Assembly (NCBI GenBank): GCA_001414485.1
Contig: LLEY01000093.1
Coordinates: 124,001-188,000 of the forward strand
Length of the DNA: 64,000 nt
Direction of reading: 5' to 3'
DNA from: Calycina herbarum
Lineage: Eukaryota; Ascomycota; Leotiomycetes; Helotiales; Pezizellaceae
Made by a program: the position numbers and the translations under genes. The notes under the pieces were generated by a model, which was not told where the DNA came from, ran no database searches, and worked only from the letters and a program-made list of their open reading frames with translations. Below are positions 33,614 to 44,944 of the stretch, in pieces; positions within the stretch are counted from its first letter, which is position 1; the number at the start of each line of letters is the position of its first letter.

Positions 33614-35794
33614 CTAACGAGAGTCGAGCACCGAGAATATGTTATCCCAGGCGAGCGAGTCGAGATTTGGCGTGTCTTGCATGGCAGCTTGCCAGAATTC
33701 ATCGAAGGAAGCGTCTGACATATCCATTCCCAGAGTGTACTGTATTTGGTCATTACCTGACGGGGTGATGAAAGGATCAAGTACCATCTCCTCGGGGTTT
33801 CCAACACCTTCCTGATGTTCCGAAGTCGAGGGAGCAGCAAGTTGCACTTTATGTTTCCTCAAAACATCATCCATCGAGCCCATGAATCTCGCCAGGAGCG
33901 GAGAACTACTTTGAGCGTTCTGAAATATTTGCAAAGATCTTTGGAGTTCTGCTTTTACTTCTGCAGCATCCATCGCATCTTTATTGAAACACAAGTCCAT
34001 GGCTAGAACCACTAAAGCTAGATGTGTGAAATGAACCGTAATTCCCATCAGCTCCGGTACGCAAGATGGCGATTCATGGACTCGAAGATCTTGGTAGACT
34101 TGTAGGACTGCTCGTGCTGATTCCAGGCATGAGTTTCTGGAATAAACATATCGAGGATCGATGGATTGGCGAACGAGGAATTTCTGGTGGAGTTTGCATT
34201 TTATGCTGTGCGCTTCTGTTGTGATGCAGTATCTGGAAACTGGAATTTGGGGGTAGATGGTCTCGAGTAGTTGGCTTTTATTTCGACTTTCGATATCCAA
34301 CTTGAGGAAGAAAGGTAGATCAGAGAGGAAATTGTTCAATTTGGTATCTAGAGCTATGATTTGTTCGTAGGGAACTTTCATAAGCTTGCATGTTTGGAGG
34401 GGGATTATATCGGCTATTTCACGAGAAATATGTGCTAGTTTGACTCTTTCGAGGAAGAGGGTCATGCTTGTGGGTTGGGATGTATTTGGGGTGCTGTTCT
34501 CGCCTAGGGCAAGGTTATCATCTGAGCAGTCCTGGGGTAGGTTCACATTGATGTGATTTGGTTGGATGAAGTAAACGCCTTCTTGGGGACCTGAAATTGT
34601 TGCAAACAACCTAGCCAAGAGGTGAGCAAAAATAGACTTGTAGACGGGAGAAGTCACCGCTCACCAATCTGTCGATGTTATTTGCCAAAATACCCGTCTT
34701 CTAACTTCTCGATCAATCAAGTTTCGAGGGCTGTTATCATTATCGGCAGTCCTAGGGTCGGTCCCTACATCTAAGCGATGTAAACGAAGTTCTCTAGCAA
34801 TCGAAAGAGCGGCTCCTGCTAAAAAACGACCCCTCGCAGAGAAGCCATCGAGATGGTAAGTAACGAACGACATGAAAATATAGGCTTGAACATCTTCTAA
34901 AGTTCCGGAAGTGTTTCGACGGGAGTAGTCCAGGACATCCAAAGCACCCCTTCCCAAGATCTTCGAGAGTTGAATGGCTGATTTCCTAGAATTTGCTATT
35001 TCAGAATCGCCGAGAGGGTGGTGAAAGTATGCGGATATTGCAAAAATTGAAAGTATCAGGGCAGTTTGACCTGGTGGAATATCTTCATTTTGGTTTATTT
35101 GTAGGTATAGGGTCCTGATGAGAGACTTTATGGTTGGAATGTGCAGAATTCGGCAGAGGTGGTCAACATTTGACTCGTAGTTTTGGAAGAGCAAAGTTGC
35201 TATTTTATAAGAGGGAAATGTCACGAGGGTGTCGATCCGCCGGTCATGATGAAGTGTTGATGTGAAATGTTGTAAGCTGGTTTCTGTCTGGAGCATTTCG
35301 TGGGTGCTGTTACTTATTTAAAAGCAATGCCATTTGACAAACGAGGAAGCTATCCATTGTTAACGGAGCTGGGAAGAGAACAGGATGTTTATAGACAGAT
35401 ATCGCTGAAATCTACCGGGTCTAGAGTCACCTACTAGCGAATCCTCTCTGGTCCCGATTTCCTCCAGCAATCGTGAATCTTGGTCTCGCCCATGATGGGA
35501 ATTGAAAACAGCATTGCTGCCCGAACGAGGGGAAAGTAGTTGTTGGCTTGTAACATCTAAATGGACCTGAGAGGAAGTATGGAATGAACCAGATTGCCTT
35601 AGAACAATAGATTCTAGTCGCTCAATACGTGCGATAAGTTCGGCGTTGCTCTCTCTCGGTGGAGGAACCAAGAAGTTACAGGGTATGCTGCGCGCAGCAC
35701 AATTCGAGCATGGCTGAACCCGATTACACTTCAATTTTTTGGACCGGCATGATTGGCACGAAACTGGATCTGGACGAGCTCTCCCCCTTTGCAT
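33614..35794 (-). CDS. Zn2Cys6 fungal transcription factor
   Basis: Three exons (35794-35397, 35306-34665, 34610-33614) give 678 aa. The binuclear cluster CQSCRSKKLKCNRVQPCSNC (CX2CX6CX5CX2C, closing with the last Cys after AARSIP) lies near the start and is followed by a short coil (ELIARIERLESIVLR). The middle is the fungal transcription-factor homology domain (YFHHPLGDSEIANSRKSA, RRRVFWQITSTDW joined over intron 2 to LFATISGPQEG). The C-terminus is acidic (DMSDASFDEFWQAAM), a possible activation region. Intron 1 borders (GTCTAT to AACAG) are the in-phase choice but not strong; GTAGGT to CTCCAG is an alternative. An upstream in-frame ATG at 35911 exists. It is divergent from the oxidoreductase at 36112, which it may regulate. 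Confidence 0.85.
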
Positions 35795-36111
35795 CTTATG
35801 CAAATCGTTTTGTTGAAGTAAGAAATGATATGGTTTGCAACGTCCATGGAGATCCGGTTTTGGAGGAAGAGAGAGACGCGGGGCTCCGGACAAGCAATTG
35901 TCAGTCAGCATGGGTTGTCACACCACGATAAATGCTTCCTACTGGTCAACCCTGTATACCATGTCAGTTCAACCTCTTCTCGACGTCCGCGGGACGAAAG
36001 AAAGGCTGCAAGATAGAGATGATAGTCAAGTAATTAAAAATTCGAATCGAGGATAAATAGCTTCGAAAAGCCCTTCGAAATGGACAAATCGAACCTCACT
36101 TTCCAATCAAA
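35795..36111. promoter_or_regulatory. Shared divergent promoter, Zn2Cys6 gene and oxidoreductase
   Basis: 317 bp between start codons of a regulator and a metabolic gene, a common arrangement for pathway-specific control in fungi. No CGG-N-CCG palindrome was identified with confidence. It holds GGATAAATAG near 36052 as a possible TATA-like element for the oxidoreductase. Confidence 0.4.
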
Positions 36112-37390
36112 ATGCCCAAACAACTCATTGTCCACAGCTCCATTGAGTCCGTCGAGATAATCGACACCCCGATTCCCATCCCTCAAGAAAAAGAAGTCGT
36201 GATTCGCATCATCGTCGCCGGCAGCAACCCAAAGGACTGGAAATATCCCCTATGGTACAAATTTCCCCCTACGCTTTCCCCTGATGACTTGGATTTTCCC
36301 CGCATGCACTTGCTAACCGAGCAATCACCTTCTAGGAAAACATTCTCTCACAACAGTGGTGATGATCTCGCAGGAATTGTCCATTCCGTCGGAGCCGAAG
36401 TTTATGAATTCAAATCCGGTGATAGTGTTGCCGCATACCATGTCACAGGAACTGAAAACGGGAGTTTCGCAGAATATGCTGTCGCACCAGATTGGACTAC
36501 TTTCCATCTTGGAAGTGATGTATCTTTTGAAGAGGCAGCTACAGTACCTGTGGCAGGGTTCACTGCTGCCATTGCCTTGTATATTGATCTAGGATTTCGT
36601 GCGCCATGGGAAACGCCTGCGAAGAGTGATGATGTTGCCATCGAGGAGAAGGAGAAGCATGAAAAGGTGCCGATTCTGATATATGGCATTTCATCTGCCG
36701 TTGGAGCTTTTGCTGCAAAGTTTGCCAGACTTTCGGGCTATGGTCCGATTATCGGTGTTGCAGGTCGAGCAAAGGAATTTGCTGAATCGCTAAGCGACTA
36801 TGTGAGCTATTCTACTTTGTTCTTAGTTCTTTCACGCTAAATCTCCGTTCCAGGTGGTGGATTACAGAGATGGAGAAGATAGTTTGGTCACAGCAGTCGA
36901 AAAAATCCTGGCAAAAGAAAACCTTCCGCCAAAACTCCCCTACATCCTCGACGCCATTAGCGAATCCGGCTCCCTCGAAGCTACACTACGACTTCTCGAT
37001 CCCATTTCTGGCTCCATTAGCACAGTTTTGCCACCCTCCCTTTTCGCCCTCGACAAAGAAAACTTCGCGTATCCACCTGGAGTAAAGGCGATCAATAGCG
37101 CCCTCCCACGAGTTCACACTACCCATAAAGATTTTGGGTATCTTTGGGCACGTTATATGGGTAGACTTCTTGCAGATGGAAGATTGAAGGGACATCCGTT
37201 TGAGGTCATACCTGGGGGGTTGAACGGGGTTTTGACTGGGTTGAGAAAGTTGATGAATGGGGAGGCAAGTGGAGTCAAATATGTCTTTAGAGTAGAGGAA
37301 AGGGGAACTGTTGAGGTTGGGAAAGTTCATGGGAAGAACAATGTGAAACAACACCCGCTTAAGGTATTTCCATTTCCATCTGGGAATTAA
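36112..37390 (+). CDS. Zinc-independent MDR oxidoreductase (enoyl/quinone reductase type)
   Basis: Two exons (36112-36801, 36854-37390) give 408 aa. The N-terminal GroES-like half has AGSNPKDWKYP and DDLAGIVHSVGAEV; the nucleotide-binding half has LIYGISSAVGAFAAKFARLSGY, then VVDYRDGED after the intron (GTGAGC to TCCAG). No structural-zinc Cys cluster is present, which places it with quinone/trans-enoyl reductases rather than alcohol dehydrogenases. The protein is longer than the 350-residue norm because of an insertion near residues 55-75. The substrate is unknown. Such proteins occur as lone detoxifying reductases or as trans partners of polyketide synthases, but no synthase is in the window. 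Confidence 0.85.
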
Positions 37391-37900
37391 TTTTCGTTGA
37401 GGTAAGATTTGAATTGAAACCGCCAGTCAACTTTTTGTTTCGAAATTGATTCAGCCAGGGTTATCTGGGAGGCTTTACTTGCCCGCTGAATACCAAACAA
37501 TTAGAACAGACCGTGACAATGATGCTCGTGAGGATAGTATTTGTTGCAAAGTTAGAAATCAGTGAGGAAAGAAAGGGGCAGAAATAATGAGACTCTTTTG
37601 CAAAATGTAGTGGTTCGCTTGACCTATAAGCTAAATACCAGTGTACGCTCCCTTGTGATAGACAAAAAAATCATTAGCAGATTGCTCACATTCTTCTAAG
37701 TTTCCAGGATACTATTGGTAGATATCATAAAACGTTTGGCACTATCTTTTAGAACCATCATCTCCAATTGGCTTGGGCCATTTACTGCCGCTTTTATTGC
37801 TTGTGTCTGCACGTCCACGGAGGTTACACCTTCCCCTCCTAAAAACTCCTCAGCTCAGCTCCGCTGCGGCATCGAAACCCCCTAACTCATTTATATAACA
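37391..37900. other. Intergenic, no gene seen
   Basis: AT-moderate sequence with no coding frame. TTATATAACA just before 37901 could have been the TATA region of the HET gene. Confidence 0.4.
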
Positions 37901-39655
37901 ATGCGCCTTATCAATTGCGAAACGCTACAGCTAGAATAATGCAATGACATCCCTCCATACGCCATCCTCTCGCACACTTGGGGCAACGAGGAAGTTTCAT
38001 TCGCAGAATATAATGCCACTGCAGCCTTACCTTCGTCCAACACCAGAGCCTCGGAATCAGAACCAAGGGCACCAGAATCCAAAGAAGGATATACGAAGAT
38101 TAGATTCACATGCAGGAAAGCGCTCGAAGACGGAATTCAATATGCATGGATCGATACATGTTGTATTGACAAAATCTCAAGCGCTGAACTCACCGAAGCT
38201 ATCAGCTCGATGTTTCGATGGTATGAAAGGTCAAAGATTTTTTATGCTTTTCTTTCTGATGTCACTTTGAAGAATTTCAGGGAATATTTGGGACATAGTC
38301 GGTGGTTTTGACGTGGTTGGAGACTCCAGGAGCTTCTTGCACCTCCCCAGGTTGTATTTTTGGACCGGGACTGCGAATTATTATGCACAAAGTCGAAATA
38401 CTCGAAACGGGTTTCTGCAATTACTGGTATTGATGAGAGTGCATTATCTCACCTGTGAGCAAATGGTCTTAGAGCTTACTGTGTCGCTGAACGGATGTCG
38501 TGGGCAGCAAACCGGGAAACTACAAGGGTTGAAGATATTGCCTATTCATTACTTGGAATATTCAAAGTCAACATGCCATTGATTTACGGTGAAGGCGAAA
38601 GGGCTTTCGTTCGTCTCCAAGAAGAGTTTATCAAGTATTCCGGGGACGAGTCCATCTTCGCTTGGGGTCTAGATACGGAGCTCGCATCGGGAAAAATGCC
38701 CTACACCCCCCGATTCGGAAGTTCTCTTCGCAACTGTCCTATACTAGCAAGATCACCCGAAAATTTCAAAGACTGTGGATGCCTCCAGTATGGTGGGAAA
38801 TCAGAATCTTCATTTAATATGACGAATGTTGGTCTTCAAATTGAATTGCTTCTCGCTCCCGTCCCGTCAAAATATCAGAGGGCCGTGAGGGGCAGTTCTC
38901 TGGCATGGGCTGGACTGCTTAATTGTAGAGTGGGAAATGATTCGAATTCGGAGCTTGTGGGACTACTGCTTGAAGCCTCACAAGATGGCAAAGATGGACA
39001 TTTCTATCGAGTTCAACTGCGCTACTCGATGTCGCAGGCTTCCCTGCTGACGAAAGAAACAATAAAGGTCAATGAAAGAGTCGCGATCCAAGCAGTCCCA
39101 ACTAAAATCATAATTTCTCAAGAAATGGGAAGAGAGTCCCATTTCCAAGTCCGAAAATTCGTCATCCTCGATTTTCCTGCTCTTCAGGCTATGTGGTACT
39201 CTGCAACCACCGGATCTCGCCTCGGGACCTCTTTCTCCCAGCTGCCTGTGGTAGTATATTGGAACGTGAATACGAAAATTCTCACTGCATCTGATTCAAT
39301 AGCCAATGCTGGTTTTTACGGCTTTGTCTTCGAGTCGTCAGAAGGATATCCTGCTTTTGTAGTCCTCACATTCCAAACCAATGCAGTCGTACGGAACGCA
39401 GGAGTATTTTATATCACGGAGAATCGAAAGGTCAGAGAATTCTTAAGAACCAATTCACAACCAGACGATATGGGCGATTTAGTTTTGACAGATCCGGACG
39501 AAAATGAGTTCAGAATAGTTGTCAAAGTAACGGTGAAAATGGTATGCCACTGGAAAGTACTTGAAGTAAATGTTGATGCCGTTGGTGATGGAGTGAGAAA
39601 TGCACTTTGTGACAAGGAGAAAGCCAGGAGTATCGAAAGCTATCCGTTCGCTTAA
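37901..39655 (+). pseudogene. HET-domain protein pseudogene with three nonsense codons
   Basis: One uninterrupted reading frame of 585 codons runs from ATG 37901 to TAA 39653-39655, broken only by TAA at 37937-37939, TGA at 38309-38311 and TGA at 38456-38458. The HET domain is recognisable throughout: MRLINCETLQLE, DIPPYAILSHTWGNEEVSF, YAWIDTCCID, SRWF-stop-RGWRLQELLAPPQ, MSWAANRETTRVEDIAYSLL and MPLIYGEGERAFVRLQEE. HET proteins trigger heterokaryon-incompatibility cell death. There are no frameshifts. Each stop can be derived from a sense codon by one C-to-T change (CAA or CGA). The downstream 387 codons remain open, so a truncated product starting MSWAANRE (38495) is possible but would lack most of the domain. 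Confidence 0.85.
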
Positions 39656-39843
39656 TCGTTTTGTTTGTTTGGTCCTTTTTCTCGGAATAATGAAATATTT
39701 GATTGAGCCTCTCAGCCTTATTTCTCCTCAGGTTTTATGTATGTGAGGGTAAAAAAACACTACTACTGTAGCCAACACATGATTTAACGAGGAGACAAAT
39801 AGACAGAGTTCCAAATTGAGACGAGCACCCACTTCTCCAGACC

Positions 39844-41253
39844 CTAATCCAAGACAACAACCCCGGTAACCTCCTCAATCCTCCCCCTAATCCAAGCTGC
39901 ATATGTTGCAAACAGATGGACCCTCTTAAATCTATCACAAAAAGACAAAATTACTTCATAGCGTTCCAGAACATCCGCTCCCGTAGTTCTCACTACCTTC
40001 TCCAAATCTACAGGACAAAGGTAGGGTGGTTGTCTCGGATCTTCGATAATTGATGCAGTACCTTGCATAGAACACGCGTAGTAAGTGCAATGTCCTATCC
40101 CAAAACAATGGCCCAATTCGTGACCTGCTGTTCGACATACTCTTCCAAGCCACAGGCCGTAGAGTGTTGTTGGTGAGGGGTTGAGTTGAGGGAGAGGGAG
40201 AGAGGAGTGTGCTTTCAAAGCAGCATATAATGGTCCCCTCCGTTGTATAGTTTCGTTTTCATCTTCATTTTCCGGACTCTTCTCGGTTCTCTTCTTCTTC
40301 TGCCATTTCACCCTAGCAGATTTTACCTCCTCGACTTCCGTCTCCTCCCCTTCAAACTCATCACACATTCTATCCAAGTACTCCTTACAATGGCTAGCGG
40401 GCCAACTATGCTCCCTCTCTATCCTGGCCTTCCAATCCAACCTTGGATTGTACCTCGCCGAACTAACAACAGCCACCCTACTCCCTCCATAAGCTCTCCC
40501 ACAAGCAAAATCATCCTCCTCATCCTCAAAAATATCATGCTCCACAAGCATCACCAACGCATAAGCATCCCCCGGCAAAATATCAATAGCCGCATCAAGC
40601 AAATCATTAAGATTCAACTGATGCGTAAACTCTCCTTCAGGAGTAGCTCTCATTCGAATACCCACTAATTCCTTCGGAGTATTAATCCATATATTCTTCA
40701 TCCCACCACGTTTAGGACAAGCATTTGGAGGCGGTGGGGGATTAGCCGTAAATTCTAATTTTGGAGAAGAAAGAAGCTTGACTTCCATGCCATGGTAAAA
40801 GACTCGTAGGTAATCGAGAATATCTTGGTTTTTAGGATGCATGACCCTGGCATCTGGATTTTCTCCGAAAGCTGAGGGACATGGTTTGGTCCATTCTTTT
40901 ATGAATTCGAAATCTTTTCCGATTTCGGGGGGTGGAATGAAATATAATGTTTTTCGTTCGGGAGTAACTTTATTTCTGTGTTTCTCTCTTATCCAACTTC
41001 GTAAGCTCTGGGGCGGGCAATTGGGATCGTAAGATAGTTCGTCTCCAGGGAGAACCAGAGGGGCCGGAAAGGTACGGGAGTGTTTCTCCTGTTCTTCCTT
41101 GGAAATATTTGTAGCGGGAGTTTTTTTAGTTGTTCCAGAGGGAGTTGTTGCCGCGGTGAGTGTGGCAAATAAGGGCTGTTCGTATTTTGCTGTTGGGGCG
41201 TGGCGGGAGGGTGAGAATGTGAGTTGAGAGTGGGCGCATTTTGAAGGGGGCAT
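39844..41253 (-). CDS. Archaemetzincin-type zinc metalloprotease
   Basis: A single exon encodes 469 aa. The catalytic motif HELGHCFGIGHCTYYACSMQ matches HExxHxxGxxxCxxxxCxM of the archaemetzincin (AMZ/peptidase M54) family, with Met as the Met-turn. The family pattern then expects CxxC; here LCPVD has the first Cys but Asp at the second position. The N-terminal 250 residues include Pro-rich PPPEIGKDFEFIKEW and the segment DAAIDILPGDAYALVMLVEH that precedes the active site in AMZ proteins. No signal peptide, so probably intracellular. Its coding end lies 188 bp from the end of the HET pseudogene. Confidence 0.88.
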   Translation of the reverse strand: MPPSKCAHSQLTFSPSRHAPTAKYEQPLFATLTAATTPSGTTKKTPATNISKEEQEKHSRTFPAPLVLPGDELSYDPNCPPQSLRSWIREKHRNKVTPERKTLYFIPPPEIGKDFEFIKEWTKPCPSAFGENPDARVMHPKNQDILDYLRVFYHGMEVKLLSSPKLEFTANPPPPPNACPKRGGMKNIWINTPKELVGIRMRATPEGEFTHQLNLNDLLDAAIDILPGDAYALVMLVEHDIFEDEEDDFACGRAYGGSRVAVVSSARYNPRLDWKARIEREHSWPASHCKEYLDRMCDEFEGEETEVEEVKSARVKWQKKKRTEKSPENEDENETIQRRGPLYAALKAHSSLPLPQLNPSPTTLYGLWLGRVCRTAGHELGHCFGIGHCTYYACSMQGTASIIEDPRQPPYLCPVDLEKVVRTTGADVLERYEVILSFCDRFKRVHLFATYAAWIRGRIEEVTGVVVLD

Positions 41254-42185
41254 GTTGATAGGTTGGTGTGATAATTCCGATTTGATGTGAAATATTGAGT
41301 GGGAACATAAGAGATGGGCGGGAGTATTTATAGTAGCGGGGTGTTCCTTACGTAGGTAGTTTTAATCATGTGACTCATGCCTGAAAAGTCTCAATTAGGG
41401 GTATGATGCTAGATGGTCAACTACCCGAATACTACACCGGCAGATAGGGGTAGAGTTTCGAGAGCTGTTGCGACCCACAAGCCCCGCTTTAGTCTTGCGC
41501 TTGAATTTGCAATCATATTGCGTCGTTCGTTCAGTGTGATTTGGATTGAATCGGGGAGAGGTTTTTATGCTCCATACATTAGACAAATATGGCCATATAG
41601 TATCGAACTCGTTCTTGGAGAGCCAGGTTCCGTTGTTATTGTCGCACCTGAAAAGTCTCTCGCGCTATCGTCAGAGGTTAGGAGGATTATTAAAAGAATC
41701 GACCTTTTGTAGAGGAGAGAGCAGTCGAGGTCTCTTACATACTCGAGGGTTAGGGGATTGATCGGCCATATTAAGAGTATTAGTTGAAGGGCAGGTTAGG
41801 GAATAGAAGCCTTGGGCTCTTTGCCCTTTACAAGTCTTCTTTGTTAGGTTTTGTTACTGTTTGCTATTGTGTTTTCTTCTCTCGTTGAGACGTGAATTTT
41901 ATAACATAATTAGTAAGTGCCTACCTATGAAGCCATTAAACACTTGACAGAGAGGGGAGTCTGTGCATTGAGGAGCGGTTTGTAAAAGATCTTTGCTCTA
42001 AGCGAACAAGAACTCAACAGACATTGAACGCTCAACACAACGAACACCACCCCAAAACAGCAAACAACCTGAAATCATAAACTAACTACGGGCACGCTAG
42101 TCCGAGTCATATTCTAGTCGAGTCTGCCAAGATGTCGCCTAATCGTTGGACTCCTCTCGAGCCACCACTCCGCCCACGCCGGTAT
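41254..42185. other. Intergenic, no supported gene
   Basis: Normal base composition. An open frame at 41413-41712 has no features. The last 200 bp (A/C-rich, then ATGTCGCCTAATCG at 42131) resemble a 5' leader and start of a gene whose body is the RIP-like segment that follows. Confidence 0.4.
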
Positions 42186-42590
42186 ACTTATACTACAAAT
42201 AGAACACTCTATAAACCTATCTTACCGTTCCGTTAACAACCTAAAATACTTTGACGAGGTTATCGACTTTATTATAATCTATAAGCCTCTTATTCCCTAT
42301 TATCTTATATCTATTAGCTAATTTTTTAAAAGTCCTTCTTATACCTCTAGGTGCTCTAGTAGTAGCCTACCTTGCCCTCTTTACTAGTACTGCTAAGACC
42401 TTACTATATATATTATACGTATTAATACTTCTCTGGACCTTTATTCTAGAGGGTGCTATCGACGTATTTGTAGTGATTTTACTAAAAGACTTCTGAGGAG
42501 TATACTAGAGTAATTCTCGTTAAGAATAACGAGAAGCGTAAGCGTGATAAGATCTATATTACTATTATATTCTTTACTCTTCATCAGAGT
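42186..42590. repeat. Second RIP-degraded segment with sharp left border
   Basis: Composition changes abruptly near 42186 from mixed to TA/CTA-rich with few CA/TG. Reading from ATG 42131, all stops in the frame are TAG, each derivable from CAG. It is probably a decayed copy of a multi-copy gene or the edge of a transposon. The product is not identified. Confidence 0.6.
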
Positions 42591-42599
42591 TATTAGCGC

Positions 42600-42850
42600 A
42601 GCTGCGGGATATCTAGGTTCTTATTAGCGAAATTCCAAAAAGCATTTGCATTTGTAATAGACATTGGAGATTTTGATAGACATTGGAGACAATCTTGCCA
42701 GATTTGACGGAGAGGGAATGCTGTTACTTTTAAGTGGGGCGACATTTTGTTCTTGCTAGCGAGCATCTAAAAAGCCTTTTCATTTTTAGCAGATATAGAG
42801 TATCACTTTTGAGTGGGAAGGCTTTTTTTTCTTAGTGACGAGTACCCTTT
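42600..42850. repeat. Degenerate direct repeat, about 130-bp period
   Basis: Segments near 42622-42664 and 42754-42796 share CTTxxTAGCGA and AAAAGC(A/C)TTT, and the motif ACTTTTxAGTGGG recurs near 42729 and 42815. TAGACATTGGAGA occurs twice at about 42657 and 42678. Non-coding; to 43377 nothing else is seen. Confidence 0.5.
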
Positions 42851-43377
42851 CATTGCCGAGAAAGCTAGCCAATCAGTAGGAATGGGGCAGTCGACCAACT
42901 AGCTGAAGGACTAGATCATACCTAAGAGTATAACGCGAAGGTAGAGATCATCAAATTGAAGATACATAAGCGACCAACGAGATTAAGACGTACAATTATT
43001 TGTAACACAACCTGAAACCTCTCAAAAGTGCAAATAATCATTGAAGGAGTGACAAGAAGTAAAAACCATGAACTTCTCCTCCCGGACACAAACAGCAATT
43101 TATCCCCAAAAGCTTTGCTCAAAGTGGAACCCGTACACCATTCATACATCGGAGAGATTTAGGAGCTATGCCACCACGGTGAGGAGCATAATCATCTGTA
43201 TATTGATTGTGATAGGGATCGAAAATGTGGTTTGTACCCTCAAATTCGTAATCTCCTAGGAACTGACTAGCAGGACTATGGGTTGTCCAAGTAATTTCTT
43301 TTTCGCACCATTTCCCCCTTCCATTCTGAGATGATCGAGATTGTAAGACATGTAGAATTCCAGCAAATCTTCTCACT

Positions 43378-44944
43378 CTATACGCTCTGCCAAAGAAACT
43401 GTACGCTGACAGTCTTAGACGTGGTGTAGACTGTCGATTGTGTCGAACCACTTGGAACAGCTGTCGCATAGAAGGTTGTGCTCCCACTGTAAGCGAGATA
43501 CCCATTGCTGCTCTGTAGAACTGTTGGTTATCAAAATTTTGAGGGGAATTTACGTTTGAAACTTACAGTGAAAACGGTGGCAGTAACGCCGGAGCCACAA
43601 GTGAACGCTGAGCTAACAACTCCACAAGATCCCTTCGATGAGGTTAGAGTAACACCACTGCCTAGATTGCCGCCTGTTTAGTATGTAAACTGTCTCTATA
43701 GATGGGTCGTATTACCTGAAGCAGTAGCCGTGTATGTGGCACACGTTCCAGTAGTATACCAAGTTCCTGCACTGATCAAACAACCCGTCTGACTCCCACC
43801 GGTCACGGCGGTCAAGTGACCAGAACCGGAGATTGCAGTTCCTCCAGTTGGAGCTGGAGTTCCGCCAGTAGTTGTAGGCGTGGCTGTCCCAGATTTTGGG
43901 AGATATTTAAGACCCGTTGAGGCACAACTAGAGGATGCTCCGACTGGGTTTGTAGCAACGAACTTTCCGGTTTGCACAGATCCCTGAACATAGAATGAGT
44001 ACCAAATCTCATCAATAGCACCGGAACTACATTGAATGGCTGCTGTGACGCCAAATTTAGCCTTCAATGCTGCTTGAATTGCAGCCAAGGTGTATGTTTT
44101 CGTGGTTGATGGGACAATACCCGCAGCGGAGAGTGCCTGGAGATAGCCGATTTAGTTAAGGGGGTTTAAGCAAATTCAATGATTGTTTCATACCGAATAA
44201 CTATCAAGTGTCTTGAATAAATCTATAGCCTTTTGGAAGTAATCTGCAACCTCCTATTACACCCGAAAGATTACGGTTAGTGACTTGGGATTGAGGAACA
44301 AAAGGGTTTAAGCATTCACGTACCTGCTTGGCGGTGTAGCCAGTATAACAACTGGTTTCCAATGTAGAGATACAGGTTCCATGTTTGGCCCATTCATGCT
44401 CCCAGAAACTCTCGTTATCACCATCAATATCCACCCAATATTGGTTCACTGAAAGACATAGTATCAGCATCTAAGATGAATGAGAGGATTCCGGGCGAAA
44501 AATGGTCCTCGTGTTTACCCAGAACAAGAACCCAAGAGAGGGGAACGTGAGAAGGCCTACTTACTATAAGTCACTAAATCGGATTTACCGAACGACGTAA
44601 GAATTGAGGCGATACCAGTGTAAGCTCGGCTTGAGTCACAACTACTGTCGTATGTTCCGTCGCAATGATCAGGCCAAAGACCATGCATAGTCCACGAGTT
44701 CGATGGCCCTGAAATTATAAGTTAGAGGCGGAAGCGGGATATATTGACTTGACGCACCTGTACTTGGGCTCGTATCCCAGAACTGAGTAAGTGCCATTTG
44801 ACCACCAGGAGTGTTGAAACAGCAAGTATCTGTAGAAGATGTGGTTCCACAACTGGTTACAGGATTTGTGCAGACTTTTGAAGTACCCAAAGCCAAAACC
44901 ACTGGCAAGGCGCCCGCCAAAATCAATCCGACTCGTTGAAACAT
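43378..44944 (-). CDS. Secreted ribonuclease T2
   Basis: Seven exons (44944-44758, 44708-44565, 44448-44324, 44253-44194, 44136-43716, 43673-43567, 43512-43378) give 392 aa with all phases consistent. A signal peptide (FQRVGLILAGALPVVLAL) leads to the Cys-rich T2 core: CAS I WTMHGLWPDHC and CAS II FWEHEWAKHGTC, holding the catalytic His residues and Glu, plus the family Cys pairs. After residue about 280 a Thr/Gly-rich linker connects to a C-terminal beta domain (TYTATASGGNLGSGV, FYATAVPSGSTQ) found in fungal T2 enzymes. It cleaves RNA to 2',3'-cyclic products in the vacuole or outside the cell. Exon 5 to 6 uses a 42-nt intron with TACTAAAC branch, near the size minimum. Confidence 0.92.

Noticed and set aside
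37901..39655. Introns or a changed genetic code to explain the HET stops
   Set aside because: The stops lie inside conserved HET motifs without splice sites, and all other genes in the window use TAA, TAG and TGA as normal ends.
41413..41712. 99-codon frame after archaemetzincin
   Set aside because: No motif, poor context and within AT-moderate intergenic DNA.
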